This document shows positions 44,579 through 52,682 of a stretch of DNA of 64,000 nucleotides, one piece after another. The notes under the pieces are model-generated. The model was not told where the DNA came from. It saw nothing but the letters and a program-made list of their open reading frames with translations, and did no database searches. The stretch's first letter is position 1. Each line of letters begins with the position of its first letter. A program made the position numbers and the translations under genes. The DNA lies in NCBI RefSeq assembly GCF_000022025.1, contig NC_011886.1, forward strand, positions 310,001 through 374,000, in the 5' to 3' direction. This DNA comes from Pseudarthrobacter chlorophenolicus A6 (GTDB taxonomy: Bacteria; Actinomycetota; Actinomycetes; Actinomycetales; Micrococcaceae).

Positions 44579-46732
44579 ATGGCTAACCAGAATCCGGCGA
44601 TCCCGGACGAGCAACCGCTGACCCCTTTCCACGACCTTGACCACTACCTGTCCATCCCGCGTGTGGGCGGCCTGGCCCTGAGTCCAGACGGAACCCGTCT
44701 GGTCACCACGGTCAGCACCCTGAACGGCAAGGGCACCGAGTTCGCCACAGCGCTGTGGGAACTGGACCCGAAGGGCCAGAAGCATGCCAGGCGCATCACC
44801 CGCAGTGCCAAGGGCGAGGCTGGAGCGGCGTTCGCCGCCAACGGCGATGTCTATTTCACGTCCGCACGCCCCGATCCGGACAGCCCTGAGGAAGAGCCCG
44901 TCAACGCACTCTGGCTTCTTCCGGCCGATGGCGGCGAGGCCCGCGTGGTGCTGAGCAGGCCGGGCGGCGTCAGCCGGGTGATGACGGCCCGGAATGCCGA
45001 TGCAACGTTCGTGGCCGCCGACGTCCTGGCCGGCTCCGCCGATGAGGAGGACGACGCCGAACGCCGCAAGTCCCGCAAGGACAAGAAGGTGTCAGCCATC
45101 CTGCACAGCGAGTACCCGGTGCGCTACTGGGATGCCGACCTGGGGCCCGCCCAGCCGCGGATCTTCGCCGTGGAGCCAGGGGAGGACCAGGCCTGGGGCA
45201 AGCCGGGAACCGTGGACGCAGCGGCGCCGCTGGCCCTCCGCAACCTGACGCCCGACGCCGGGCCGAGGCTCCGTGAAGCTGACACCGTGGTCAGCCCCGA
45301 CGGCCGGACGGTCTACAGCAGCTACACAAAGCCGCTGGCCAAGGCGGACAGCCGTTCGGTGCTGGTGGCGGTGGATGTCGCATCGGGCAGCCTCAAGGTG
45401 TTGCTCGACCATGAGGGGATGAGCTATTTCCCGGGCCCGGTCAGCCCTGACGGCCGGACCCTGGTGGTGGTCAGCGAGAGCGATTCCACACCGCAGCAGG
45501 CGCCTGAAATTAAACTGCACCTGCTCGACGTTTCGGGCAGTGCGGGAAATGCCGCCGACGCCGCGGACGGGGCGGCGGAGAGTGCCGCAGGGCTGCGGCC
45601 CCTCGCCCACGATTGGGACCGCTGGCCCAAGCCTGCCGCCTGGCTGCCCGACGGTTCCGCACTGCTGGCGACGGCGGACGACGACGGCGCGTCGCCGGTT
45701 TTCCGGATCAGCGTCCCGGCCGCTGCGGCTGAAGTAGGCGTCGCAAGGGTGACGCAGGACGCCGCGGCCTACTCCGACGTCGTTGTTTCCCCGGAAGGAC
45801 GGTACGCCTACGCCCTGCGGAGCTCCTACGAATTTCCCGCCGAAGCCGTGCGGATCGACCTGGCGACGGGGGAGACCACGCGGCTGCCCGCGCCGGCTGA
45901 ACGGCCGTCATGCCCGGGCAGGCTGGAGCGCATCGCGGCCACCGCGCCGGACGGTTCGCGTGTCCCTGCCTACCTGGCCCTGCCGGAGGGTGCGTCGGCA
46001 GACGACCCGGCGCCGTTGCTGCTGTGGATCCACGGAGGGCCCCTGGGTTCGTGGAACGCCTGGACGTGGCGGTGGAACCCGTGGCTGCTGACAGCCAGGG
46101 GTTACGCGGTGCTGCTGCCGGACCCGGCGCTGTCTACGGGCTACGGGCAGGCCTTCATCCAGCGCGGCTGGGGCGCGTGGGGCAAGACGCCTTTCACGGA
46201 CCTCATGGCTGTCTCGGACGCAGCCGTGGACAGGCCGGACGTTGACGAGACGAGGACGGCTGCCATGGGCGGATCGTTCGGCGGCTACATGGCCAACTGG
46301 GTTGCGGGCAACACGGACCGTTTCAAAGCGGTGGTCACCCATGCCAGCCTGTGGGCGCTGGACCAGTTCGGCCCCACCACGGATGCCTCGCAGTACTGGC
46401 TGAAGGAAATGACCGAGGAAATGGCGCTGGAAAACTCGCCGCACCTGCACGCGGAGAAGATCAGTACGCCCATGCTGGTGATCCATGGGGACAAGGATTA
46501 CCGGGTCCCCATCGGCGAAGGCCTGCGGCTCTGGTACGAGCTCTTGTCCAAGTCAAAGCTTGCGGCGGACCAGGACGGCCAGACCGCCCACCGGTTCCTG
46601 TACTTCCCGGACGAGAACCACTGGATCCTGCAGCCGCAGCACGCCAAGATCTGGTACGGCGTCGTCGAAAGCTTCCTCGCCAAGAACGTACTGGGCCAGG
46701 ACCTGGACCTGCCGCCCGAACTGGGCCTCTAG
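44579..46732 (+). CDS. S9-family (prolyl-oligopeptidase-type) serine peptidase
   Basis: A 717-residue acylaminoacyl-peptidase/prolyl-oligopeptidase-like enzyme. The N-terminal beta-propeller includes WD40-like PD40 blades (LSPDGTRLVTTVS, VSPDGRTVYSSYT, PVSPDGRTLVVVS); the C-terminal hydrolase has the elbow MGGSFGGYMANW, the Asp loop VIHGDKDYRVPIGEG and the catalytic His in FPDENHWI. No signal peptide, so cytoplasmic. It is flanked on both sides by copies of the same structured repeat, which makes it look like a unit that could be moved or rearranged. Confidence 0.92.
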   Translation: MANQNPAIPDEQPLTPFHDLDHYLSIPRVGGLALSPDGTRLVTTVSTLNGKGTEFATALWELDPKGQKHARRITRSAKGEAGAAFAANGDVYFTSARPDPDSPEEEPVNALWLLPADGGEARVVLSRPGGVSRVMTARNADATFVAADVLAGSADEEDDAERRKSRKDKKVSAILHSEYPVRYWDADLGPAQPRIFAVEPGEDQAWGKPGTVDAAAPLALRNLTPDAGPRLREADTVVSPDGRTVYSSYTKPLAKADSRSVLVAVDVASGSLKVLLDHEGMSYFPGPVSPDGRTLVVVSESDSTPQQAPEIKLHLLDVSGSAGNAADAADGAAESAAGLRPLAHDWDRWPKPAAWLPDGSALLATADDDGASPVFRISVPAAAAEVGVARVTQDAAAYSDVVVSPEGRYAYALRSSYEFPAEAVRIDLATGETTRLPAPAERPSCPGRLERIAATAPDGSRVPAYLALPEGASADDPAPLLLWIHGGPLGSWNAWTWRWNPWLLTARGYAVLLPDPALSTGYGQAFIQRGWGAWGKTPFTDLMAVSDAAVDRPDVDETRTAAMGGSFGGYMANWVAGNTDRFKAVVTHASLWALDQFGPTTDASQYWLKEMTEEMALENSPHLHAEKISTPMLVIHGDKDYRVPIGEGLRLWYELLSKSKLAADQDGQTAHRFLYFPDENHWILQPQHAKIWYGVVESFLAKNVLGQDLDLPPELGL

Positions 46733-46762
46733 GCTGGTTGGCTTCGCGCCGTCGGCCGAGGC

Positions 46763-46976
46763 ATTTGCCGGCGCCTGCGCCTTCGTCGCTCTGACGGCGC
46801 CTACACACATGCCTGACCGCCGCCGCGTGTGGGTGGCGCACCTTTTAGCGAAGTGAAGGTGCCGGAGCTATTTGTGTAGCTTGCATAGGGCCCACGCTGG
46901 CAGGGTTCCTGGCCGAGCTTGCGAGGCAAGGGGTGCCAGTGGGGATGGAGGAGCAGCAAGCGGCAAATGGCTCCGG
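46763..46976 (+). repeat. Structured intergenic repeat, copy 2
   Basis: Second copy of the repeat at 44318-44483, with the same blocks: CCGGCGCCTGC (46768-46778), TGACGGCGCCTACA (46792-46805), ATTTGTGTAGCTTGC (46870-46884) and GAGCAGCAAGCGGCAAATGG (46951-46970). It carries about 57 extra bases (about 46887-46945) containing its own hairpin (CTGGCA/TGCCAG extended by CCCA/TGGG). Together with copy 1 it brackets the S9 gene. With the GNAT promoter it fills the 46733-47029 gap. Confidence 0.75.
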
Positions 46977-47016
46977 CACCGGAACGCCCAACCTGCAGCG
47001 CAGCCGCCCCGCCTCG

Positions 47017-47022
47017 TAGGAT
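47017..47022 (+). promoter_or_regulatory. -10 box (TAGGAT) for leaderless GNAT gene
   Basis: TAGGAT, 7 nt, GTG 47030. This selects the GTG over upstream in-frame codons that lie inside the repeat. Confidence 0.5.
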
Positions 47023-47029
47023 TGAACCT

Positions 47030-47539
47030 GTGACTGACGCCTTCCATATCCGCCCTGCCCGTACCAGCGACGTTTCCGCCATCAAGAAACTGGTGGCACC
47101 GCTGGCAGAGGAGCGCATCCTGATGGCGAAGGAGACGGTGGCGTACTACGAGAGCCTCCAGGAGTTCAAGATCGCCGAGTCGGACGACGGCGAGGTGATC
47201 GGCTGCGGGGCGCTCCACGTCATGTGGGAGGACCTGGCCGAGGTCCGCACGCTGGCAGCCTCGGGGGACTGGCGCGGCAAGGGCGTGGGGCACGTCCTGG
47301 TGGAACGACTGCTGGAGGAGGCCCGCGCGCTCGGGGTGGCCCGGGTTTTCTGCCTCACCTTCGAGGTGGACTTCTTCAAGCGCCATGGCTTCGAGGTCAT
47401 GGCTGACCAGTCGGCCGTGGATCCCGTGGTCTATTCGGAGCTCCTCCGCTCCCATGACGAAGGCGTGGCGGAGTTCCTTGACCTGGCCCGCGTGAAGCCG
47501 AACACCCTGGGCAACACCCGGATGATTCGGTTCCTTTAG
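47030..47539 (+). CDS. argA: Amino-acid N-acetyltransferase (short N-acetylglutamate-synthase-type GNAT)
   Basis: A 169-residue GNAT enzyme resembling the short, stand-alone actinobacterial N-acetylglutamate synthase (Rv2747-like) that starts arginine synthesis. The acetyl-CoA pyrophosphate loop is DWRGKGVGHVLVERLLEEA (R/Q-x-x-G-x-G/A type), preceded by AEVRTLAASG and followed by CLTFEVDFFKRHGFE. It lacks the kinase-like domain of classical ArgA, as the short form does. No other arg gene is adjacent, so the assignment rests on sequence resemblance. Confidence 0.75.
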   Translation: MTDAFHIRPARTSDVSAIKKLVAPLAEERILMAKETVAYYESLQEFKIAESDDGEVIGCGALHVMWEDLAEVRTLAASGDWRGKGVGHVLVERLLEEARALGVARVFCLTFEVDFFKRHGFEVMADQSAVDPVVYSELLRSHDEGVAEFLDLARVKPNTLGNTRMIRFL

Positions 47540-47690
47540 AAGGATTCCCGCCCTCCGCGGGCCTGCGGCATCCTCCGGGCGACGAACACGCCTGCGCGAA
47601 GCAAGAAAACACTAAATTTCCTGCTGACCTGCACTTCCTTTTACTCGAATTGATGGATAAACTGTTGGCGGCCGGGTTTGGGGGCCCACG

Positions 47691-47722
47691 AAAAGGGACA
47701 GTCATTGGGGGCTGTCCCTTTT
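47691..47722 (+). terminator. Terminator hairpin between GNAT gene and dhaK
   Basis: AAAAGGGACAG (47691-47701) and CTGTCCCTTTT (47712-47722), 11-bp stem with a 10-nt loop and a T tract. The rest of the 47540-47831 gap shows no gene. Confidence 0.85.
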
Positions 47723-47831
47723 CTGCGTCTGCAGCGGATTGAGCCCTACCGCAGCCCCTCCGGCCGGTAGTAGGGTCGGGATTGTCAACCTCCATGTGCG
47801 CAGCAAGCACAGCACAGCCAGGAGCACCGCC

Positions 47832-48833
47832 ATGAAGAAACTCATCAACGATCCCAAATCCGTAGTCGCGGAATCCGTGCAGGGCTTCGGCCTCGCCCAC
47901 GCAGACCTCGTCACGATCAACGAAGATCCCACGTACATCACGCGCAAGGACGCGCCCGTGAACGGCAAGGTAGGCCTGGTTTCCGGAGGAGGCAGCGGGC
48001 ACGAGCCACTGCACGCCGGATACGTGGGCAAGGGAATGCTCGACGCCGCCGTGCCCGGGGCGGTGTTTACCTCACCCACGCCGGACCAGATCCTTCCGGC
48101 CACCCTGGCCGTAAACTCAGGCGCCGGCGTGGTTCATATCGTCAAGAACTACACCGGCGACGTCCTCAACTTCGAGACCGCGGCCGAACTGGCCGAAGCC
48201 GAAGGCGTCAGCGTCCGCACCGTCCTGGTCAACGACGACGTTGCCGTGGAGGACTCCCTGTACACGGCGGGCCGGCGGGGTGTGGGCGGTACCGTGCTGG
48301 TGGAAAAGATTGCCGGTGCGGCCGCGGAACGCGGTGACAGCCTCGACGACGTGGCCTCCATCGGTGAACGGGTCAACGCCAACGTCCGGACCATGGGCGT
48401 GGCGCTGTCCGCCTGCACCGTGCCGCACGCCGGCCAGCCGAGCTTCGACCTCGCGGACGATGAAATCGAAATCGGCATCGGCATCCACGGTGAGCCTGGC
48501 CGCCACCGCATTCCGCTCGAAAATGCGGACGGCATCACGGACCGGCTGCTGGAGCCCGTCCTGGCGGACCTGAACATCGGCTCGGGGGACAAGGTGCTCC
48601 TTTTCGTCAACGGCATGGGCGGGACGCCGCAGAGTGAGCTCTACATCGTGTACCGCCGCGCCGTCCAGGTCCTGAAGGACAAAGGCGCCACCGTTGAGCG
48701 TTCCCTGGTGGGCAACTACATCACCGCCCTCGAGATGCAGGGTTGCTCCATCTCCGTGCTGCGGCTGGATGATGAGCTGACCGAACTGTGGGATGCGCCC
48801 GTCCACACCGCCGCCCTCCGCTGGGGCGCCTGA
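47832..48833 (+). CDS. dhaK: Dihydroxyacetone kinase subunit DhaK
   Basis: A 333-residue subunit binding dihydroxyacetone covalently. His219 in [10 protein letters not shown] is the hemiaminal residue; [26 protein letters not shown] is the N-terminal phosphate-like loop. GGAG at 47821 precedes ATG 47832; an upstream in-frame start would have a poor leader. First gene of dhaKLM. Phosphate reaches DHA from PEP through EI, HPr, DhaM and the ADP held on DhaL. Confidence 0.96.
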   Translation: MKKLINDPKSVVAESVQGFGLAHADLVTINEDPTYITRKDAPVNGKVGLVSGGGSGHEPLHAGYVGKGMLDAAVPGAVFTSPTPDQILPATLAVNSGAGVVHIVKNYTGDVLNFETAAELAEAEGVSVRTVLVNDDVAVEDSLYTAGRRGVGGTVLVEKIAGAAAERGDSLDDVASIGERVNANVRTMGVALSACTVPHAGQPSFDLADDEIEIGIGIHGEPGRHRIPLENADGITDRLLEPVLADLNIGSGDKVLLFVNGMGGTPQSELYIVYRRAVQVLKDKGATVERSLVGNYITALEMQGCSISVLRLDDELTELWDAPVHTAALRWGA

Positions 48834-48835
48834 CC

Positions 48836-49468
48836 ATGGTGCTGGATGCCGCATGGGCGGTGAGGTGGCTCAATCTGTGCGCTGAGGCCATGGCTGAACA
48901 CCGCGTGGAGCTGATTGAGCTGGACCGGGCCATCGGCGATTCCGATCACGGCGAGAATATGGACCGCGGGTTCCAGGCGGTGGTGGCCAAGCTGGACGAG
49001 GGGGCGCCGGAGACCCCCGGAGCGGCCATGAAGCTCACGGCCATGACGCTGATGTCCAAGGTAGGCGGCGCCGCCGGCCCCCTCTACGGCACGGCCTTCC
49101 TCCGCGCCGCAACATCCTTGGGCGACTCTGCCGAGATCGATCCCGGGGCCTGGGCGGCAGCGCTTGCTGCCGCCCGTGATGGCATAGTGGCCCGGGGCAA
49201 GGCCGAACCCGGGGACAAGACCATGGTTGATGCGTGGACCCCGGCCGTTGACGCTGCCCGGGCCGCTGCCGATGGCGGAAGTTCCGACGTCCTGGCGGTC
49301 CTGGTTGCCGCCGCAGAGGCTGCCGAAGCCGGGGCGGTGGCCACCGATCCGCTCGTGGCACGGAAAGGCCGGGCGAGCTACCTCGGAGAGCGCAGCGCCG
49401 GCCACCGCGACCCCGGTGCGGTATCCAGCGCGCTGATCCTGCGCGCCGCCGTGGGGGCTGCTGCGTGA
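48836..49468 (+). CDS. dhaL: Dihydroxyacetone kinase subunit DhaL (nucleotide-binding)
   Basis: A 210-residue subunit holding ADP as cofactor. The Mg/nucleotide Asp cluster is AIGDSDHGENMDRGF (GDGDHG in most members); GGAAGPLYGTAFLRAA is the conserved glycine-rich loop, and KGRASYLGERSAGHRDPGA closes the family pattern. It starts 2 nt after dhaK and overlaps dhaM by GTGA. Confidence 0.95.
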   Translation: MVLDAAWAVRWLNLCAEAMAEHRVELIELDRAIGDSDHGENMDRGFQAVVAKLDEGAPETPGAAMKLTAMTLMSKVGGAAGPLYGTAFLRAATSLGDSAEIDPGAWAAALAAARDGIVARGKAEPGDKTMVDAWTPAVDAARAAADGGSSDVLAVLVAAAEAAEAGAVATDPLVARKGRASYLGERSAGHRDPGAVSSALILRAAVGAAA

Positions 49469-50157
49469 CAGTCAGCATTGTGGTGGTTTCCCATAGCGAA
49501 AAGATTGCCGACGGCGCCGTGGAACTTGCCGCCCAAATGGCACCCAACGTCTCGATCCTGGCAGCCGGCGGCACCGGCGACGGCAGGATCGGCACCAGCC
49601 TGGAAAAGGTCATGGCCGCCTTGGACAAAGCCGCCGGCGGTGACGGCGCGGTGATCCTCGCAGATCTTGGTTCCGCCGTGATGACCGCGGAGTCTGCGCT
49701 GGAGTTCGTGGACGATCCGGAGAAGTTCCTGCTGGCAGACGCCCCCCTCGTGGAAGGACTGGTGGCGGCGTCCGTCGCTGCCCAGGGCGGAGCAGACGTC
49801 GACGGCGTCAGGCGCGCAGCTGAGGCGGTCCGTGGTCCTGCCCAGCACATCGAATCCGGGCGGCAGACGGTGGAGGAAGGATCGGTTACCGGGCGGGGCC
49901 CCGATTTCACGGGTGACTTTGAGCTCATCAACCAGGCAGGCATGCATGCCCGGCCTGCCGCCAAGATCGCCGGAGGGCTTTCGTCCCTGGCGGCGGATGT
50001 TACGGTCAACGGGGTGGACGGGGCATCCATGACGGCGCTGATGACGCTGGCCGCCGGGAAAGGATCCGTGCTGCACGTGGAGGCCTGGGGTGCCGATGCG
50101 GAACGGGCGGTGAACTACGTTGGGGGCCTGGTCCAGGCCGGTTTCGGCGAACCCTGA
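49465..50157 (+). CDS. dhaM: PTS-type phosphoryl donor DhaM with an EIIA-Man domain and an HPr domain
   Basis: A 230-residue phosphocarrier. The EIIA-Man-like domain has its active His10 in VVVSHSEKIADG and the GGTGDGRIGTS loop. A linker of about 25 residues leads to an HPr domain with His161 in QAGMHARPAAKIA. The EI-like third domain found in the E. coli protein is absent. It needs PTS EI from elsewhere to be phosphorylated. GTG start overlaps dhaL. Last gene of the operon. Confidence 0.94.
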   Translation: MTVSIVVVSHSEKIADGAVELAAQMAPNVSILAAGGTGDGRIGTSLEKVMAALDKAAGGDGAVILADLGSAVMTAESALEFVDDPEKFLLADAPLVEGLVAASVAAQGGADVDGVRRAAEAVRGPAQHIESGRQTVEEGSVTGRGPDFTGDFELINQAGMHARPAAKIAGGLSSLAADVTVNGVDGASMTALMTLAAGKGSVLHVEAWGADAERAVNYVGGLVQAGFGEP

Positions 50158-50232
50158 GCCGGCACCCCGCGTGCGGCTGGCCACAATCGGAGCAGTCCGG
50201 TGTGTCCGCAACTGCCCGCCTGTTCCTGCAAA

Positions 50233-50238
50233 TAAGCT
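50233..50238 (+). promoter_or_regulatory. -10 box (TAAGCT) for a possible 55-residue leaderless gene
   Basis: TAAGCT, 7 nt, ATG 50246. No convincing -35 element. Confidence 0.4.
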
Positions 50239-50245
50239 CGATGGC

Positions 50246-50413
50246 ATGGAACAGCTCCACCCCGAAGACAACTCCCCGGCAATCGAAGTGCTGGACGGGC
50301 AGACCACGGTGGAAGAGCTGCTGGCGGACCTCGGCTTCGAATGGCGCCCCCAATATGTGGGCGATCCTGGCCAGCCTGCAGGCGGGCAGTTCAGCCAGCC
50401 TGCACTGTTTTAG
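50246..50413 (+). CDS. Small acidic protein (55 residues), unknown
   Basis: The frame gives an acidic peptide beginning MEQLHPEDNSPAIEVLDG and ending in QPAGGQFSQPALF. TTVEELLADLGFEW could form an amphipathic helix. The arrangement with a -10 box 7 nt before the ATG is the leaderless type seen for other genes here. The 3' end overlaps a 30-bp tandem repeat. No homologue is recognised; it could still be spurious. Confidence 0.4.
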   Translation: MEQLHPEDNSPAIEVLDGQTTVEELLADLGFEWRPQYVGDPGQPAGGQFSQPALF

Positions 50414-50455
50414 CCTGCAATTCCGCAGCCCGCACTGTTCTAGCCTGCACTGTCC
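50396..50455. repeat. Two 30-bp imperfect tandem repeats
   Basis: Units at 50396-50425 and 50426-50455 share CAGCC, GCACTGTT and TAGCCTGCA blocks. They cover the stop of the small gene above and extend into the gap before a convergent lipoprotein gene. Confidence 0.6.
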
Positions 50456-50484
50456 CAGGTTGCTGCCAGCACGGGGAGACTGCC

Positions 50485-50973
50485 CTAGCCCTGTGCATCG
50501 CGGAGGCCCGCTGCGTCAAGTGTCACCGACGCCGAGATGAACTTGCCGCACTGTTCGCCAAACGGGTAGTCCGCGCGGGGCCGGAACTCAAGAGTCCGGA
50601 CCGGCAACGCCGAACCGTCCGCGCCCGTCCCGGAGGCTGTGACCGTCATGACCGATTCGGTAAGAGTGTCCAGCATCAGCATTCCCACCTTGGTCCCGTC
50701 CGGCGAGGCCGTGGCAGAACAGACGCCATCCGGCGTGCAGCCCTGGTCGATGCTGGCACTGCCGGGAGCCAGCTCAACCGGGCCCTCCTTGCAGGTGCCG
50801 TCCTGGCACGCCTTCACGTGGAGCGTGCCGACCAGGGGCGCGTAGTCCGCCGCGACGGTCACGGAAACAGCCGTGGCCTGCGCGATGGCCGGGCAGGCAA
50901 CCGCCCCGGGCCCGCAGCCTGCGGTGAGTCCCGCCGTCGTCATCAGCGCCAAGAGCAGTCCCCGCGTACGCAT
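50485..50973 (-). CDS. Putative small secreted lipoprotein
   Basis: A 162-residue protein with a signal peptide and lipobox LTAGC (Cys near residue 20). The mature part has six further cysteines or so (CPA, CQDGTC, GCTPDGVC, EQC) that may form disulfides outside the cell, and beta-rich composition. No named domain is recognised. ATG 50973 follows a TACGCT -10 box by 6 nt on the minus strand, suggesting a leaderless message. Confidence 0.75.
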   Translation of the reverse strand: MRTRGLLLALMTTAGLTAGCGPGAVACPAIAQATAVSVTVAADYAPLVGTLHVKACQDGTCKEGPVELAPGSASIDQGCTPDGVCSATASPDGTKVGMLMLDTLTESVMTVTASGTGADGSALPVRTLEFRPRADYPFGEQCGKFISASVTLDAAGLRDAQG

Positions 50974-50979
50974 GTTTTC

Positions 50980-50985
50980 AGCGTA
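50980..50985 (-). promoter_or_regulatory. -10 box (TACGCT) for the leaderless lipoprotein gene
   Basis: TACGCT, 6 nt, ATG 50973 on the minus strand. Confidence 0.45.
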
Positions 50986-51077
50986 GGACCACCGGGGTCG
51001 CGCGGCGCCCTCGCCGGGAAAGTGACGCCGGCATTGTTATGGCCGACAACGTTCTGACAGCCGTAAGGAAACCTTCC

Positions 51078-51545
51078 TCAGCCCAGCGGGAAGACGCTGA
51101 TGAACCAGAACAGGGCGACGGCGAACACGGCAAAGAACGGCACCAGGCAGCCCAGCGTGGTCCGGGGCGCGGAGGAAACCTGGAGCGATTCGTTGGGGTC
51201 GCCCGGATTGTAGGCCACTTCGATCAAGGACCCGGGGGCCGGTACCGCAGCTGTGGAGATCTCGGACTTGCCCATGAACAGGGTGCCGCGCGGGTCCGTG
51301 AACTGGTAGGTGGGGAAGAACCGGCGGCTGCGGCTGGAGCCTCCTCCGCCGCTTGTCCAACCGGCCACACTGCCGGTGACGGTGGCCTGCACCTTTGGCC
51401 AGCTGGCCATCAGCTGCTCTTGGCGCCTGGTCTTACGGATGGCATGGACCATGGCGAAGGCAGCGGCCACAACGAACAGGGCCCACACGATGTAAAGAAT
51501 GATTCTCAAGGTTCCCCCGGTTCCAGTCACCAAGAAGTATGCCAC
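51078..51545 (-). CDS. DUF3592 membrane protein
   Basis: A 155-residue protein with an N-terminal transmembrane helix (IILYIVWALFVVAAAFAMV), an extracytoplasmic beta-rich DUF3592 domain (WPKVQATVTGSV, then SLIEVAYNPGDPNESL) and a C-terminal helix (LVPFFAVFAVALFWFISV). Function of the family is unknown. It starts with GTG 51545, 14 nt after mutY on the same strand, so it is probably co-transcribed with it. Confidence 0.8.
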   Translation of the reverse strand: MAYFLVTGTGGTLRIILYIVWALFVVAAAFAMVHAIRKTRRQEQLMASWPKVQATVTGSVAGWTSGGGGSSRSRRFFPTYQFTDPRGTLFMGKSEISTAAVPAPGSLIEVAYNPGDPNESLQVSSAPRTTLGCLVPFFAVFAVALFWFISVFPLG

Positions 51546-51559
51546 CCCGCCGACGGCGC

Positions 51560-52486
51560 TTAGGCGGGAAGCCGGTAACCGCCGTCGTGAATCTCCGCCA
51601 GGCCATCCGTGAGCAGCCCGGACATGGCACGCTCCAGTTGCTCCGGCGCGGAATTAAGCCGGTGCAGCGCCGCGAGCGGGACACCGATCCCCTCCGGGGC
51701 AAAGCCCAGGTCCGCCGGCGGCTGCAGGAACATCTCGGCGGGCACCGGGGCATCAGCCAGGCGCAGGACTGCCATGACGGCTCCGCGGACCTGCCGGTCG
51801 GTTCCGTGCCAGGCCTGGCCCTTGGGGACGTACGACGGCGGCGGCTCACCTGCAGCGCGCCACGCACAGGAATCCTTCACCGGGCAGTCGGCGCACTTCG
51901 GCGCACGCGCAGTGCAGACCAGGGCGCCCAGTTCCATGACCGCAGCGTTCCAGCGCACGGAGGCGGCGTCGTCGTCCGGCAACAGCGACGCGGCAAGGCG
52001 CATCTCCGCGGCGGTCAGGGCAGGCGCCGGAAGCGCGGCGCCTGCCACCAGCCGGGCGTGTACCCGGCGGATATTGGTGTCCACCACGGTTTCCCGGCGG
52101 CCGTACGCGAAGGCGGCCACGGCTGCTGCCGTGTAACTGCCCACTCCGGGCAGGGCCAGCAGTTCGGTGTAGGTATCCGGGACCCTGCCGTTGTGGTTTT
52201 CGACGATGGCCGTTGCCGCAGCGTGAAGCCGGAGGGCCCGCCGCGGATATCCCAGCCTGCCCCAGTTCCGGACTGCCTCGCCTGCTGGTTCGGCAGCCAG
52301 GCCCGCCGGGGTGGGCCAGCGTTTCAGCCATTCCTCCCAGACAGGGAGCACCCGCACCACAGGGGTCTGCTGCAGCATGATCTCGCTGACCAGCACGCCC
52401 CAGGCTCCGCATCCAGGGTCCCGCCAGGGCAGGTCCCGGGCGGTTTCGGCAAACCAGCCGGTGATCCTGCGGTGCAGGAACTCCAC
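51560..52486 (-). CDS. mutY: A/G-specific adenine glycosylase
   Basis: A 308-residue base-excision repair enzyme removing A opposite 8-oxoG. The HhH-GPD core is LPGVGSYTAAAVAAFAYGR followed by VVDTNIRRVHARL with the catalytic Asp. The 4Fe-4S cluster cysteines follow the C-x6-C-x2-C-x5-C pattern in CTARAPKCADCPVKDSC. A C-terminal domain is present but shorter than the full MutT-like one. The start is GTG 52486. Confidence 0.94.
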   Translation of the reverse strand: MEFLHRRITGWFAETARDLPWRDPGCGAWGVLVSEIMLQQTPVVRVLPVWEEWLKRWPTPAGLAAEPAGEAVRNWGRLGYPRRALRLHAAATAIVENHNGRVPDTYTELLALPGVGSYTAAAVAAFAYGRRETVVDTNIRRVHARLVAGAALPAPALTAAEMRLAASLLPDDDAASVRWNAAVMELGALVCTARAPKCADCPVKDSCAWRAAGEPPPSYVPKGQAWHGTDRQVRGAVMAVLRLADAPVPAEMFLQPPADLGFAPEGIGVPLAALHRLNSAPEQLERAMSGLLTDGLAEIHDGGYRLPA

Positions 52487-52670
52487 ATGATCGGGGTGGC
52501 CGGGGGCTGGCGGCGTTCCGGAAGGAGCTGCTGCGGGAAGGGCTTGAGTATCGATGCCAACACTGTAATGGATGCCCTTCGCGCACCGGAAAACCGCGCC
52601 TGGCCCGCGTTGTGACCAGAGCGATGGGCTGCCGGCGGCGTGGTGGTGCCGCAGAACCGTGGACTTTCCC

Positions 52671-52676
52671 TAGCCT
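52671..52676 (+). promoter_or_regulatory. -10 box (TAGCCT) upstream of the 52683 gene
   Basis: TAGCCT is followed by AGGAGG and then ATG 52683 immediately. The AGGAGG is too close to the ATG to be a normal ribosome site, so a leaderless message is more likely. Confidence 0.4.
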
Positions 52677-52682
52677 AGGAGG

